A stretch of 26,965 nucleotides of DNA from Collodictyon triciliatum (taxonomy: Eukaryota > CRuMs), in assembly GCA_043381765.1 (NCBI GenBank), contig JBHJMP010000615.1, positions 1 through 26,965 of the forward strand, given 5' to 3'. The notes beneath the pieces are model-generated. The model ran no database searches and was not told where the DNA came from. It worked only from the letters and a program-made list of their open reading frames with translations. Shown one piece after another: positions 1 to 26,965 of this stretch (positions are counted from its first letter, which is position 1; each line of letters begins with the position of its first letter). The translations under genes and the position numbers were made by a program.

Positions 1-44
1 ACAAAAAACAAAAAACAAAAAACAAAAAACAAAAAACAAAAAAC

Positions 45-75
<31 letters not shown>

Positions 76-213
76 CATAACAAAAAAAAACAAAACAAAA
101 CAAAAACAAAAACACACAAAAAACAAACAAAAACAAACAAAAACAAACAAAAACAAACAAAAACAAACAAAAACATAAAAGAAAGGAAAAAAAGGTGAAA
201 TAACGTCTAAGCG
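1..213. repeat. A(n)C low-complexity tandem tract
   Basis: The window opens with simple repeats on an A(n)C theme: a 7-nt period (one C per six A) up to about position 52, a 5-nt AAAAC period to about 110, and a 10-nt period (C spaced by 3 and 5 A) to about 174. The last 40 nt lead into the first gene. No coding potential. The bases just before the ATG at 241 read CTGCAG, which could be a splice acceptor, so the tract may lie in a 5' UTR intron of the next gene. Confidence 0.9.
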
Positions 214-240
214 GTGTGCCGTCGAAAAAGGCAACTGCAG

Positions 241-2052
241 ATGTCCAACATGCTGGAAAAGTTTCGGCAGCTGTCCGAAAGGGAAAGCGGACCTTTGAAA
301 TGGAGCGACCTGCGACGACCGCCGAGTGAGCCGCTAAACTCAAGCTCGGCTTCAGGGGACGCGCAACACAGAAGACCTTCTCCGATGAGAGAGTTGCGCT
401 CGGTAATTCAGAATCTTTCGTCTTCCCAGCAAAACGCCCCGTCTTCCACTCCGCCTGTGGCCACCACAAGCAAGAAGGAGGCCATGAAGAAGATGTTTCA
501 GCCTTTCACAAGGAAGCCCTCCTTTTCCATCGGAGAAAACACTCTCTTCTCAAAGCCCGACCTTTCTTTTTCTTCTGGAGCTGGAAGCACCAGTCAAACG
601 GCAGATATCGTTCGGGAGAATCAACCCCCGCAACCGACTGACCTGATGAATCGAGGAGAAAACGGGCTGCATCATATGGAGACTGCAGATTCAGCCCACG
701 TACAAAGAGACCGAGCAGGTTCTACCACCACGCAAGGAACACCGTGGGATTCGAGTAGAGACTTTCATTCTCCGGTTCGGCAAAACCACACCACACCAGA
801 GCATCTTCCTCAAGTCTCGTTTATCCCTCGAACCTCCGCCTCTCCCTTGTGTTCTTTGAATCCAGACGAGATTGAGGCTGATGATGACAGTGATTGGCAG
901 GCAGATTTGTCACTGGTTCGTGCGCGCCGTCTCTCTGTCAGAACAGAAAGAGCTTTAAGCGATGCTCATACACTGTCTTCTCCAACCCACTCCACTCAGC
1001 CAAAAGAGTCGATAAGGAATGAGTCGGTGGTTGCAAATGATCCACAAGAAATATTAGTTTCACCTGTTAGAGATTCGAAGCAAAACTTGGTTGCTATGCT
1101 GAAACGGTACTCTACGAATGAAGGGTCGTTGAGTCCTGAAGAAAGCTCGGATGAGGAAAGGGACTTCGTTAGGCGTAAACCGAAGCCTACAAAAATGAAC
1201 TTTACTAAAATGGCACACATTAAAAGAATATACGAAGAGGTGAAGCGAAAACAAAACCAGCTCTTGAACCCAATGAAATCTCGTCATACCTCAAACCAAA
1301 CAGACGACCTCGATGACTTTGACTTTGAGGATTATCACAGATCCAAGGAGATGGTTGAGTATCCTGTAAACAAACTTCGTCAAAATGCCCAGTTTGAGCG
1401 CGATGAATGTTTCGAAAATAGTTTCATGAATCATCACCAATATGGAAATAGGGATGAAGAACATAATGATGATAATGGCGATGATGATGTTGATGAAGGT
1501 GAAAATTATGAGACAAACAGGAATAGGTTTGGTATGAAAATGAATGGCTCTGGTGACGATGATGACGACCCAGTAACTAGCTTCAAATCAACTGCATTCC
1601 GAATGCACTCCTACCTCTCAAATAAGTCATCTGCTTACCAGACACTGTTTGGGAATCAAGCCAGCGATAGTATGAGAGGTAGCACATCTGAAAGAGAGTG
1701 TTTGATGGCTGGTGCATCAAGTTACGAGGGAAATACTTCGAACTCCAAGGCACCATCTTTTAGAAACTCAAGGAGTGGATTTCATGATAGCCTTATAGAA
1801 TCCGGGGATATTCTGTCTCACCCTGTCTATGGATTGGAAGTAGATGTCGACGACCCACTGGATGTCTTCTTGAAGCCAAAAAGAACACTCGATGAACTTG
1901 GACCAATTATCGACAAAGACCTGGAAATTACATCAAAAGACACTCAGTACAGAAGAAAGCATTCATTTCCGCTGGTTAATAGGGACCGGGACCGGAATGA
2001 GAGGCACATACAAAGTGATGGTCGCTCTAAGTCCTGCTGTTGCATATCATGA
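241..2052 (+). CDS. Hypothetical disordered protein with C-terminal CaaX-like motif
   Basis: An uninterrupted 603-codon reading frame starts at the ATG at 241; the frame stays open upstream to 214 but without another ATG. I recognise no domain. The protein is rich in Ser, Pro, Asn and charged residues, with an Asp/Glu/Asn run around residues 400-445 (nt about 1440-1570), and has no signal peptide or membrane segment, so it is probably largely disordered. It ends Lys-Ser-Cys-Cys-Cys-Ile-Ser then TGA. The last four residues fit a CaaX prenylation box (CCIS, with Ser last, as favoured by farnesyltransferase). An adjacent Cys could be palmitoylated, and an Arg/Lys-rich stretch precedes it (DRDRNER, GRSKS). 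This suggests membrane tethering, by inference only. Unlike the two conserved genes downstream it has no introns. An AATAAA at 2267-2272, about 215 nt past the stop, could serve polyadenylation. The open frame, codon-like composition and terminal motif support a real gene; its function is unknown. Confidence 0.7.
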   Translation: MSNMLEKFRQLSERESGPLKWSDLRRPPSEPLNSSSASGDAQHRRPSPMRELRSVIQNLSSSQQNAPSSTPPVATTSKKEAMKKMFQPFTRKPSFSIGENTLFSKPDLSFSSGAGSTSQTADIVRENQPPQPTDLMNRGENGLHHMETADSAHVQRDRAGSTTTQGTPWDSSRDFHSPVRQNHTTPEHLPQVSFIPRTSASPLCSLNPDEIEADDDSDWQADLSLVRARRLSVRTERALSDAHTLSSPTHSTQPKESIRNESVVANDPQEILVSPVRDSKQNLVAMLKRYSTNEGSLSPEESSDEERDFVRRKPKPTKMNFTKMAHIKRIYEEVKRKQNQLLNPMKSRHTSNQTDDLDDFDFEDYHRSKEMVEYPVNKLRQNAQFERDECFENSFMNHHQYGNRDEEHNDDNGDDDVDEGENYETNRNRFGMKMNGSGDDDDDPVTSFKSTAFRMHSYLSNKSSAYQTLFGNQASDSMRGSTSERECLMAGASSYEGNTSNSKAPSFRNSRSGFHDSLIESGDILSHPVYGLEVDVDDPLDVFLKPKRTLDELGPIIDKDLEITSKDTQYRRKHSFPLVNRDRDRNERHIQSDGRSKSCCCIS

Positions 2053-2458
2053 TATGTGCAGACCAACAATCACGGCCACGTCCTGCCTTTTTCTCTACCT
2101 CCAAGAAAGAAAAAAGCTAATTGTGATTTTACCATAATTTTCCCAATAAGAAGTGATGTAAATCTGATTTTTGAACCTTTGAGACTCTTGTGTAAAACAT
2201 TTCGATGGTGTTTTATAAAAAATTCAACAATTACGTGGGTGGATTATAAACCAACAGAACAAAAATAATAAACCGATTTAGTGCGGTACTATTACCTATA
2301 CAATATAGTGGTAATAATACCATAAGTAGTAGTAATAATAAAAGAGGAAACCACGACTAGACATAAACCCCCACCCTTTCATTCCAGAATTGAACTCCGT
2401 TGAATGTAAACAAGAAAGTGCACCCATAATATTAATTTACAGCAGTATAACGCATTCT

Positions 2459-2492
2459 CAACGAAAAATGCATTATGGATCATTTTTCGTTG
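2459..2492. repeat. Perfect 12-bp inverted repeat (hairpin)
   Basis: The left arm CAACGAAAAATG (2459-2470) and right arm CATTTTTCGTTG (2481-2492) are exact reverse complements around a 10-nt loop. It lies about 400 nt downstream of the first gene's stop codon, in non-coding DNA. It could fold in RNA or be a chance or mobile-element remnant; nothing around it decides. Confidence 0.75.
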
Positions 2493-2650
2493 TATATGGG
2501 TATTGATTCTGTCTTGATCACGGTCGATGTGAATTGCGCCAAGCGAAGGATCGCCAAAGCGCGAAGCCAACTTCATTGATTCCCAGCCAAAATCCGACAC
2601 AGAAAACAACTCCCAAGTCTCGCGTAGTTTGCTATGCTCTGAATTGTTTT

Positions 2651-2660
2651 ATTTTTGTTT

Positions 2661-2691
<31 letters not shown>

Positions 2692-2891
2692 ATTTTATTT
2701 TATTTTGTTTTGTTTTGTTTTGGTTTGGTTTGGTTTGGTTTGGTTTGGTTTGGTTTGGTTTGGTTTGGTTTGTTTTGTTTTGTTTTGTTTTGTTTTGGTT
2801 TGTTTTGGTTTGGTTTGGTTTGTTTTGGTTTGTTTTGGTTTGTTTTGGTTTGTTTTGTTTTGTTTTATTTTTGTTTTGTTTTGTTTTCTTT
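2651..2891 (+). repeat. Pentanucleotide TTTTG / TTTGG tandem array
   Basis: About 240 nt of almost pure G/T on the + strand, built from 5-nt units of two kinds. TTTTG blocks flank a central run of about a dozen TTTGG units (about 2718-2772), followed by mixed units. A few units have A for G (TTTTA). Open frames through it encode only Phe/Leu/Val/Cys/Trp periodicity and are artefacts. Confidence 0.95.
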
Positions 2892-3521
2892 ATTGAACCC
2901 TTACTCGTGTTTGCTCTCTACCATGCGCACCTATCTCGCCCCTTGTATGGCATAGCCTCGCAGCACTTTGAGTCGAATGAAGGAAAAATATAATATATAT
3001 TGAACCCAATCACTCATATATGTATGTGAACCCACAATTCTACTCGGCTAGCACTGACCAATAAAAACCTTTCCGCAACAGCATTCTCCATCATTCGCAA
3101 GTACGGTCCCTTCGATCAAAGACTCATTCTTGAACAAAGCCCCTCCCTTCCTGCTTAGACTCTCGCTTCGGTTTGTATGGAAGATTGTTTTGTTTCAAAA
3201 ACAACTCTTGCTTATTATCAATTCATACTGGCCTAAGATAGTTGGGAGAAGAAGGCATTTCGAATACAAGCCTTGAAGTGGTGTCATTACGCACACATCT
3301 CATGAACAATCTTGAATTCTCCACCTTTTTTTTTTATCGAAAGCAATCTTAGAAACAAGGCTCATATCTCAATAACACATATGCGCATATCTCGATGAGT
3401 CAGATGAATGAAGCATCCAAAAAATAATCGTCTTCAATGTGTGATTTTTTTTTTTACTTACATATATTTGCTGTTTGATCCATTTACTCACTTTAAGTAG
3501 GAGTCCTGCTGACAATTTTCG

Positions 3522-16242
<12,721 letters not shown>

Positions 16243-16601
16243 ATAAACTGTTACATTCTCCTCCAGACCCTTTCCAAGTTATCGTGATAACCTCGTTTTT
16301 TTTCTCTCCCTTTCGCTTTCTTTTGATGTTGGGCGTGAGATGAGTGATTATCACAGAGCTTGATGAAATCAAACAGTTGAAAGAACTATTAAATGTGGAA
16401 ATTATCGCATAATTTATTACTAAATTTTATAATGAATATTTATCGATTAAACTAAATAAATAGTTATATAAATGATGTAAGTGTACAAATAATATAATAA
16501 CACAGCCACAATAACGCATTTTAATTAACGTTTTAGTTTCGTAGAAAAGCATTTAATCCGCTTAATTTCTTTGAATATCAGCGTTCCATTTGTGGATCTT
16601 G

Positions 16602-16609
16602 TATATAAA
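16602..16609 (+). promoter_or_regulatory. TATA-like box, possible promoter of the AASS gene
   Basis: TATATAAA stands in a comparatively GC-rich setting (the following bases are CTCGCGTCGA). It is the best TATA match upstream of the lysine gene, about 530 nt before the proposed start codon. A GTAAGA donor-like site follows about 25 nt later. Speculative without transcript data. Confidence 0.3.
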
Positions 16610-16796
16610 CTCGCGTCGATTCGTTCACGCAAGTAAGAATCAAGGCCAACCAATCGCCCTGCGCAAGAGGACGGTGGATATGTCTGCGGCAGATGCGCCC
16701 ACCCGGCTGAAAGGCACAGGCGATCGGCCACAGAAACAAAGCACAATTCCCAGACAACGAAAGGCTGCGGGCTCGAAGCGAAATATTGCCTACCCA

Positions 16797-17055
16797 CTCT
16801 TTTTTCTTTTTTTCTTTTTTTCTTTTTCTTTTTTCTTTTCTTCTTTTCTTTTTTCTTTTTCTTTTTTATTTTTCTTTTTCTTTTTTTCTTTTTTTCTTTT
16901 TTCTTTTTTCTTTTTTCTTTTTTCTTTTTTTCTTTTTTCTTTTCTTTTTTCTTTTTTCTTTTTCTTTTTCTTTTTCCTTTTCTTATCTTTTTTATTTTTC
17001 TTTTTTATTTTTCTTTTTTATTTTTCTTTTTTTTTTCTTTTTCTTTTTTCTATTT
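16797..17055 (+). repeat. Long T(n)C pyrimidine tract
   Basis: About 260 nt made almost only of T runs of 3-7 punctuated by single C, with a few A in the last third. It ends just before TATTTCAATTCAG, as a polypyrimidine tract would before a splice acceptor. Poly-Phe/Ser/Leu frames through it are artefacts. Confidence 0.92.
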
Positions 17056-17137
17056 CAATTCAGGTAATGAATTTCTATTCTCAACCACAACGCGTAGGAT
17101 CAAGATCGAAAGAAGGAAGAAGGAAATATTGCATTTC

Positions 17138-23002
<5,865 letters not shown>

Positions 23003-23568
23003 TGGAAGTGAGTAATAAAGACTCAGTATTGAGGACATCGGAGGAAGGATAAATATAAAATCAAGCAATAATCAAGATATGCAACCCTATTTGATTTATC
23101 TAGCTACATTATCCCCAAGGCCATTTTCTTTTTAACTGTTTTGTTTTATGGGTTGTTGTTTGCTTTACGATACTGCCATTGAACAATTTGCAAATGAAAG
23201 GGCTCACTCGAAAGAGGTCCTGGCGATGAATTCCATGTCATTTTATAGTTCTAATCTTATTTTAATTCACCTACATCGACCAATGGAAAAGAGGACGTGA
23301 ATAGAAGGAATCGAAAAGAATGTAGATTCCTTTGTGTATTCACACCTTTGCTGGCTTTGCAAAAAAAAAAAAAAAGTAACGTACTTTTACACAAAATCAT
23401 ATTTGGGGTTCATAAGGATGTCTCACTTTCGTACGCGGCTGAATTCGTCGTAGTCGGCCAGCAGCAAAGATGGAGCAATCGTGTCGCTGGAATCTCTTCG
23501 CAAAATCGCATGACGCAAATACAGGCGGCCTATCACAGCTCGATTATCATCCGAAAGACTTCACATAT
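23003..23568. other. Convergent intergenic spacer between AASS and the ankyrin gene
   Basis: 566 nt between the stop of the + strand lysine gene and the stop of the - strand ankyrin gene. It should contain both 3' UTRs. It has an A run at 23361-23374. Short open frames show no conserved motif and I see no gene. Confidence 0.75.
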
Positions 23569-26394
23569 TCATGTATGAAAAGTGGTATTAACAGAGTCCA
23601 CCACTCCGTCATTTTTATGAGATTGAAAACAAAAACAGAGCCAACCTCGTTGATTTGCAGTGCTGTCGGAAGAAGCATGCGGCTGGGCTCTAAGATCCGT
23701 GATTTGAGAAGGTTCAGTGTGCTGATTTTTGGATTTGGGGTCATCAGCGTGGCCATCATCCCTATATTTCAATTCTCCATTTGCGTCAGCAGAGAACCCT
23801 TGTTGTGGTTTATCATAGTCTGCGTTCTTGGAAAGATTGGCCAGCTCCCAGTGTATGTTGTGGTGGGGATTAACCGCGGTGAGGTGTTTTCTGTTGAATT
23901 TGATAACGGGGGAATCGGGATTCATCACTTCCATCAGAGTTGTTGGGATTCGGATGCTATCATAGTGAGTGGACAGCATTGGTTGTTTTTTGTGGGTTCT
24001 GGATATCAGGTGCGTTATGTGAGTTTTTTCGCTGTCGCCAAAGCTTCGGCTTGTCTCCTGATCAAGTTGGCTGAGCTGAGTAAGATGAGAAGACGTCCGA
24101 AGGCTTTCAGGTGATTCCGCCACCTCAGGGCTGTAGGAATGAAACATTAGTTGAATGTGTGTTTCCTCATCATCTTTACTCCCATTGTCATACCACAGTT
24201 GCGACTGACTATACATCGGCTGATGACTTTTCGGTGCTGCGTGTGGAAGTGATTGGATGGGAGAATAATTGTAAATCTCTTGAGTTAATAAACTGGTTGG
24301 TCCTTCATTAACGCCATTTTCCTGAATCACCAATGGCTGGAGTTGCTTCTCAAATAAAATACTACTATCTAATATTTGTGGTAAATCCCAAAGCGAATCA
24401 TCTTGAAAGATAGAATCAGGTATATTCATCGTGGTCGAGTAGGAAAAGTTGTCTGATATTGCCATCAATGGACTTATTCCCTCAGTTGGTGCTGACTGCG
24501 ATAGCTGGCCTCGCACCGTATTTTCTCTTTCATCATCCTCTTGAAACGGGGCCTCGTCTTTGTGGGCTCGTGGAATAAGGCATCCAAAAGCTTGACTATT
24601 CCCACCAATACAAATATTAAGTTGATTGTCAAAAGTTTGCTTTGCCTCATGAGATAATAAATGTGACAGCCTTCTCCTCCATTTTCCTGGTTGAAATCCG
24701 TCCGAATGCGATATTTGAAGCTCTGGTTCTTGTTTATTGTATTTAACGGCATCTTTTTCCTCTGGTGTCACTTCTATTATATTCTTTGGGGTGATGATAC
24801 TGCTTTCATTTTCAGTTTCTGCCGATAACTCTTCTTGGCCTAGTAGTAAATTTGTTGCAGCCAAATCTACATCACTGCAAGACTTAAAACTCAGGTTAGA
24901 TTCCTTACAAGGAAAGTAAATTGAAGGAGAAGGACAGTTCGAACAACTTTGGTATTCTGACGGAGAGGATTGTTCCCCACTCGTTCTTATGGAGTCGAAC
25001 TCATCTTCGTTTTCTAACTTTTCTTCATCAACATTTTCATTTCCTTCAACTAAAGATGACACTGTCATGGTTTCTTGTAATAAAGCATCCCGCGTACCAG
25101 AAATATTCGACTTAGTATCGTCTATGTTAAATACCAGATCCAGTGGTGATGTGTTGACATTCAACTGTCTCTTGAAATCGATCGGAACCGAGCCATTTAT
25201 CATAAACCCCATTTCGTACAGGATAGTCTATCGAGATTGCGAATAAGTTTATTTACTAATCTGATAAAAAAAAAAGAATTCAAATACCAGATATACAAAG
25301 TGTACCATTTTTATATTCAAATCCGTTAGTAATTCTGATTTTTTATTGAAAATTAAAAAAATCATATATTCGATTCAAAGTGATTATTGAAAATTAAATT
25401 AATTTATTCATACCTGATGTTGCTGTGTGATTTTTTCATTATGCTGGGCTGTAATATCCTGAGATGAATAATAATACAAGCCCTGATACAGGTTATCTTC
25501 TCCAACAGTCAATTCAACAGTGTTTTTCTTACCAACATATAGCATCAAGCGAGCAATACCATGATTTCCATTTCCTGCGGAGAGATCAAGTGGGCTCTCA
25601 TTTTCAGAATTTACAGAAGTGATTAATTGATGTATTATGTCACTGCATCCATCACTTGCTGCTTCTTGATTCTCACTATGCAGCTGCGGTTGCGATTGTT
25701 GTAGTGGATTTGATTGTGTCTGAGACCTGATGCGGGCACGTTTAACAGCATGACGGACATTTGAAAAGGCAAATATAGTTGCCATGAACACATCAATCAC
25801 ATGTGTATGACCCCTAGCAGCTGCGTAATGAAGAGGTGTGTCTCCATGTACATTTACTTGTCTGATTCTGTTTACTGCTCTCTGGAGGGCAATTGCATGA
25901 GCAGCATAAGTGGGGAGGCTGAGTCGCGGTGCCAGTATTAGTTTGCATATCGCTGTGTGACCGTAGAAGGCAGCGAAATGCAAAGGTGTTGAAGAAAAGC
26001 ATTTTATGTTCGTCTTTGCATCAACATCCGCTCCGCAATCCAAAAGGAAGGCAAATGACTCCACATCCCCTGTGAATGCTGCGATATGGGCAAAAGTAAA
26101 GCCATCCAGGTCCTTGCTGTTCACTTCTTGTTTTATCCAAGCCATCCTAGTGCTCTCTAAAGCCTCAGTTCTCACCTGGAGTCCCTCCAAGCGGCCCTCT
26201 GTTCCTGGCAGATACGTTCCCTGCCTTTCCTCTACCTCGGTTGCGAATGTGTCTACTTGTCTTCTGTCACCCGACCGAGCCCTATCGATCAGCTCCCTCC
26301 GGAATTCCCGGGTGTCTCTGCTGAAGAGGAGGTCATGAAGCTTGCTTGTCCAAACCTGCTTCTCAAGTTCAGTCCCGTGAGTCCTTGGATTCAT
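23569..26394 (-). CDS. Ankyrin-repeat protein with long disordered C-terminal region (two exons)
   Basis: Exon 1 runs 26394 to 25414 and exon 2 runs 25227 to 23569 (stop TGA), 879 residues in all. The join rests on a GTATGA donor at 25413, a GATAG acceptor ending at 25228, matching phase 0, and exon 2 being open across the junction (TILYEMGF). The ATG at 26394 starts the charged MNPRTHGTELEKQ sequence; the frame extends further upstream but only as low-complexity Phe/Ser. Ankyrin repeats lie at about residues 97-128 (DLDGFTFAHIAAFTGDVESF), 135-155 (STPLHFAAFYGHTAICKLIL), 183-205 (HGDTPLHYAAARGHTHVIDV) and 263-290 (SENESPLDLSAGNGNHGIAR). Ankyrin repeats bind other proteins, so it is likely an adaptor; the partner is unknown. 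Exon 2 encodes about 552 Ser/Glu/Gln/Asn-rich residues with no domain I recognise, ending near a Cys cluster (GWLCFCFQ). If the splice is not used, the exons would be two separate genes. Confidence 0.75.
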
Positions 26395-26858
26395 CAGGGA
26401 ATGCTTCGCTTGGCTCTGCTCTGCTTCCCTATCGTGTTTTGCGACTGTATATTCAAAGAGTGAGTTGTGTAATTTGGGCTGCTTTGTCCTCTGTGCCTGG
26501 TTTGGTTTGCTTTGGTTTGTGCATGGATCAATCGAAAAAAAAAAATACAATAAAAGACCAGGGAATAGAAAAATAGAATAAAGGAAGCAAACAAAAAAGA
26601 AAAGAAAAGAATAAGAATAAGAATAAAGGAGCTGGAAGTGTGAATATGTCACTTGGTTCCAATGAGTCAAAGGACAAGGGGTGAGACAAACTAAGCGAGG
26701 TGTGATGAGACACACGTCAAGGTGCCGCGAAATGCCTATTCTTTCAGATTGACGAGCATCACAAAATATTGTAATCTCTCCCTGCTTTTCTGATAACGTT
26801 GATGAAAATAAGCAGCGTCATTCTATCTATTCTGATGCTTCATCCATCTGGAATTTCT

Positions 26859-26903
<45 letters not shown>

Positions 26904-26965
26904 CTTTACCTTTTCTTTTTCTTTATTTCTTTCATTATTTTTCATTCCCAACCCAACAACAAACA
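26395..26965. other. Upstream region of the ankyrin gene
   Basis: It should hold the promoter and 5' UTR of the - strand ankyrin gene. It contains a purine-rich stretch (26533-26630) that reads as pyrimidine on the gene's strand, and a T run with T/C-rich flanks at about 26855-26935. No other gene is evident. Confidence 0.6.
26872..26903. repeat. Poly-T run near the right edge
   Basis: An unbroken run of about 32 T flanked by TTTC-rich sequence, in non-coding DNA upstream of the ankyrin gene. Confidence 0.9.

Larger units (their letters stand above)
2053..3521. other. Intergenic region between the disordered-protein gene and the ATPase-cyclase gene
   Basis: No convincing gene on either strand. 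It contains the probable 3' UTR of the upstream gene, a 12-bp perfect inverted repeat (2459-2492), a G/T-only tandem array (2651-2891), and ordinary AT-rich sequence with short T runs (3327-3336, 3447-3455). The promoter and any 5' UTR of the ATPase-cyclase gene should lie here. TATA-like AT stretches near 2990-3000 are too common in this DNA to call. Confidence 0.7.
16243..17137. other. Intergenic region upstream of the lysine-degradation gene
   Basis: It begins with the 3' UTR of the cyclase gene (AATAAA at 16455-16460) and contains a TATATAAA motif at 16602-16609. A strong donor-like GTAAGA sits at 16633-16638, and a pyrimidine-rich tract ends in TTCAG at 17063. These would fit a 5' UTR intron of about 430 nt for the next gene, but an ATG at 17067 in another frame argues against that exact model. 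No separate gene is supported; long open frames here run through the repeat tract. Confidence 0.6.

Noticed and set aside
2534-2993. Three + strand open frames encoding long Phe/Leu/Val/Cys/Trp repeats
   Set aside because: They are translations of the G/T pentanucleotide array in three frames. The hydrophobic periodicity comes from the DNA repeat, not from membrane helices.
23470-24114. 214-residue + strand open frame
   Set aside because: It lies antisense to exon 2 of the ankyrin gene, has no recognisable motif, and the opposite frame is far longer with exon-like boundaries.
26395-26715. Upstream in-frame extension of the ankyrin protein beginning MCLITPRLV
   Set aside because: It is low-complexity Phe/Ser/Leu from a pyrimidine-rich leader; the ATG at 26394 begins a normal charged sequence.

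Overview
This is eukaryotic nuclear DNA from a protist, AT-rich and packed with simple-sequence repeats, with three runs of N plus one isolated N. Two of the four genes are cut into dozens of short exons by GT-AG introns of roughly 50-300 nt. No in-frame TAA or TAG occurs in any assigned exon and all four genes end in TGA, so the code looks standard rather than ciliate-like. A P4-ATPase fused to a guanylyl cyclase is known from alveolates and some relatives. With the heavy microsatellite load, my best guess is an SAR-group protist, possibly a foraminiferan such as Reticulomyxa. That is inference from gene content and repeat style, not a database match.

Layout. 1-213 is an A(n)C low-complexity tract. 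241-2052 (+) is an intronless gene for a 603-residue, mostly disordered protein ending in a CaaX-type tetrapeptide. 2053-3521 is non-coding and holds a hairpin and a G/T-only tandem array. About 3522-16242 (+) is one very large gene of about 52 recognisable exons: a complete P4-type phospholipid-flippase module followed by a two-domain class III guanylyl cyclase. It is interrupted by assembly gaps at 10705-11542 and 14170-14474. 16243-17137 is intergenic, with a TATA-like motif and a long pyrimidine tract. 17138-23002 (+) is a 20-exon gene for a 903-residue bifunctional lysine-ketoglutarate reductase/saccharopine dehydrogenase (AASS). 23003-23568 is a short convergent spacer. 26394-23569 (-) is a two-exon gene for an 879-residue ankyrin-repeat protein with a long serine/acidic-rich tail. 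The rest, to 26965, is its upstream region.

The genes show no shared pathway, as expected for eukaryotic neighbours: a membrane cGMP-producing flippase-cyclase, a lysine-catabolism enzyme and two lineage-specific proteins. Exon models were built by hand from family motifs, GT/AG boundaries and reading-phase continuity. Phases agree at every junction in the lysine gene. They also agree throughout the ATPase-cyclase gene except across the gaps, where they cannot be tested. The most notable content is the ATPase-cyclase fusion, whose two cyclase domains carry complementary halves of a single GTP-specific catalytic site in the order opposite to animal adenylyl cyclases.
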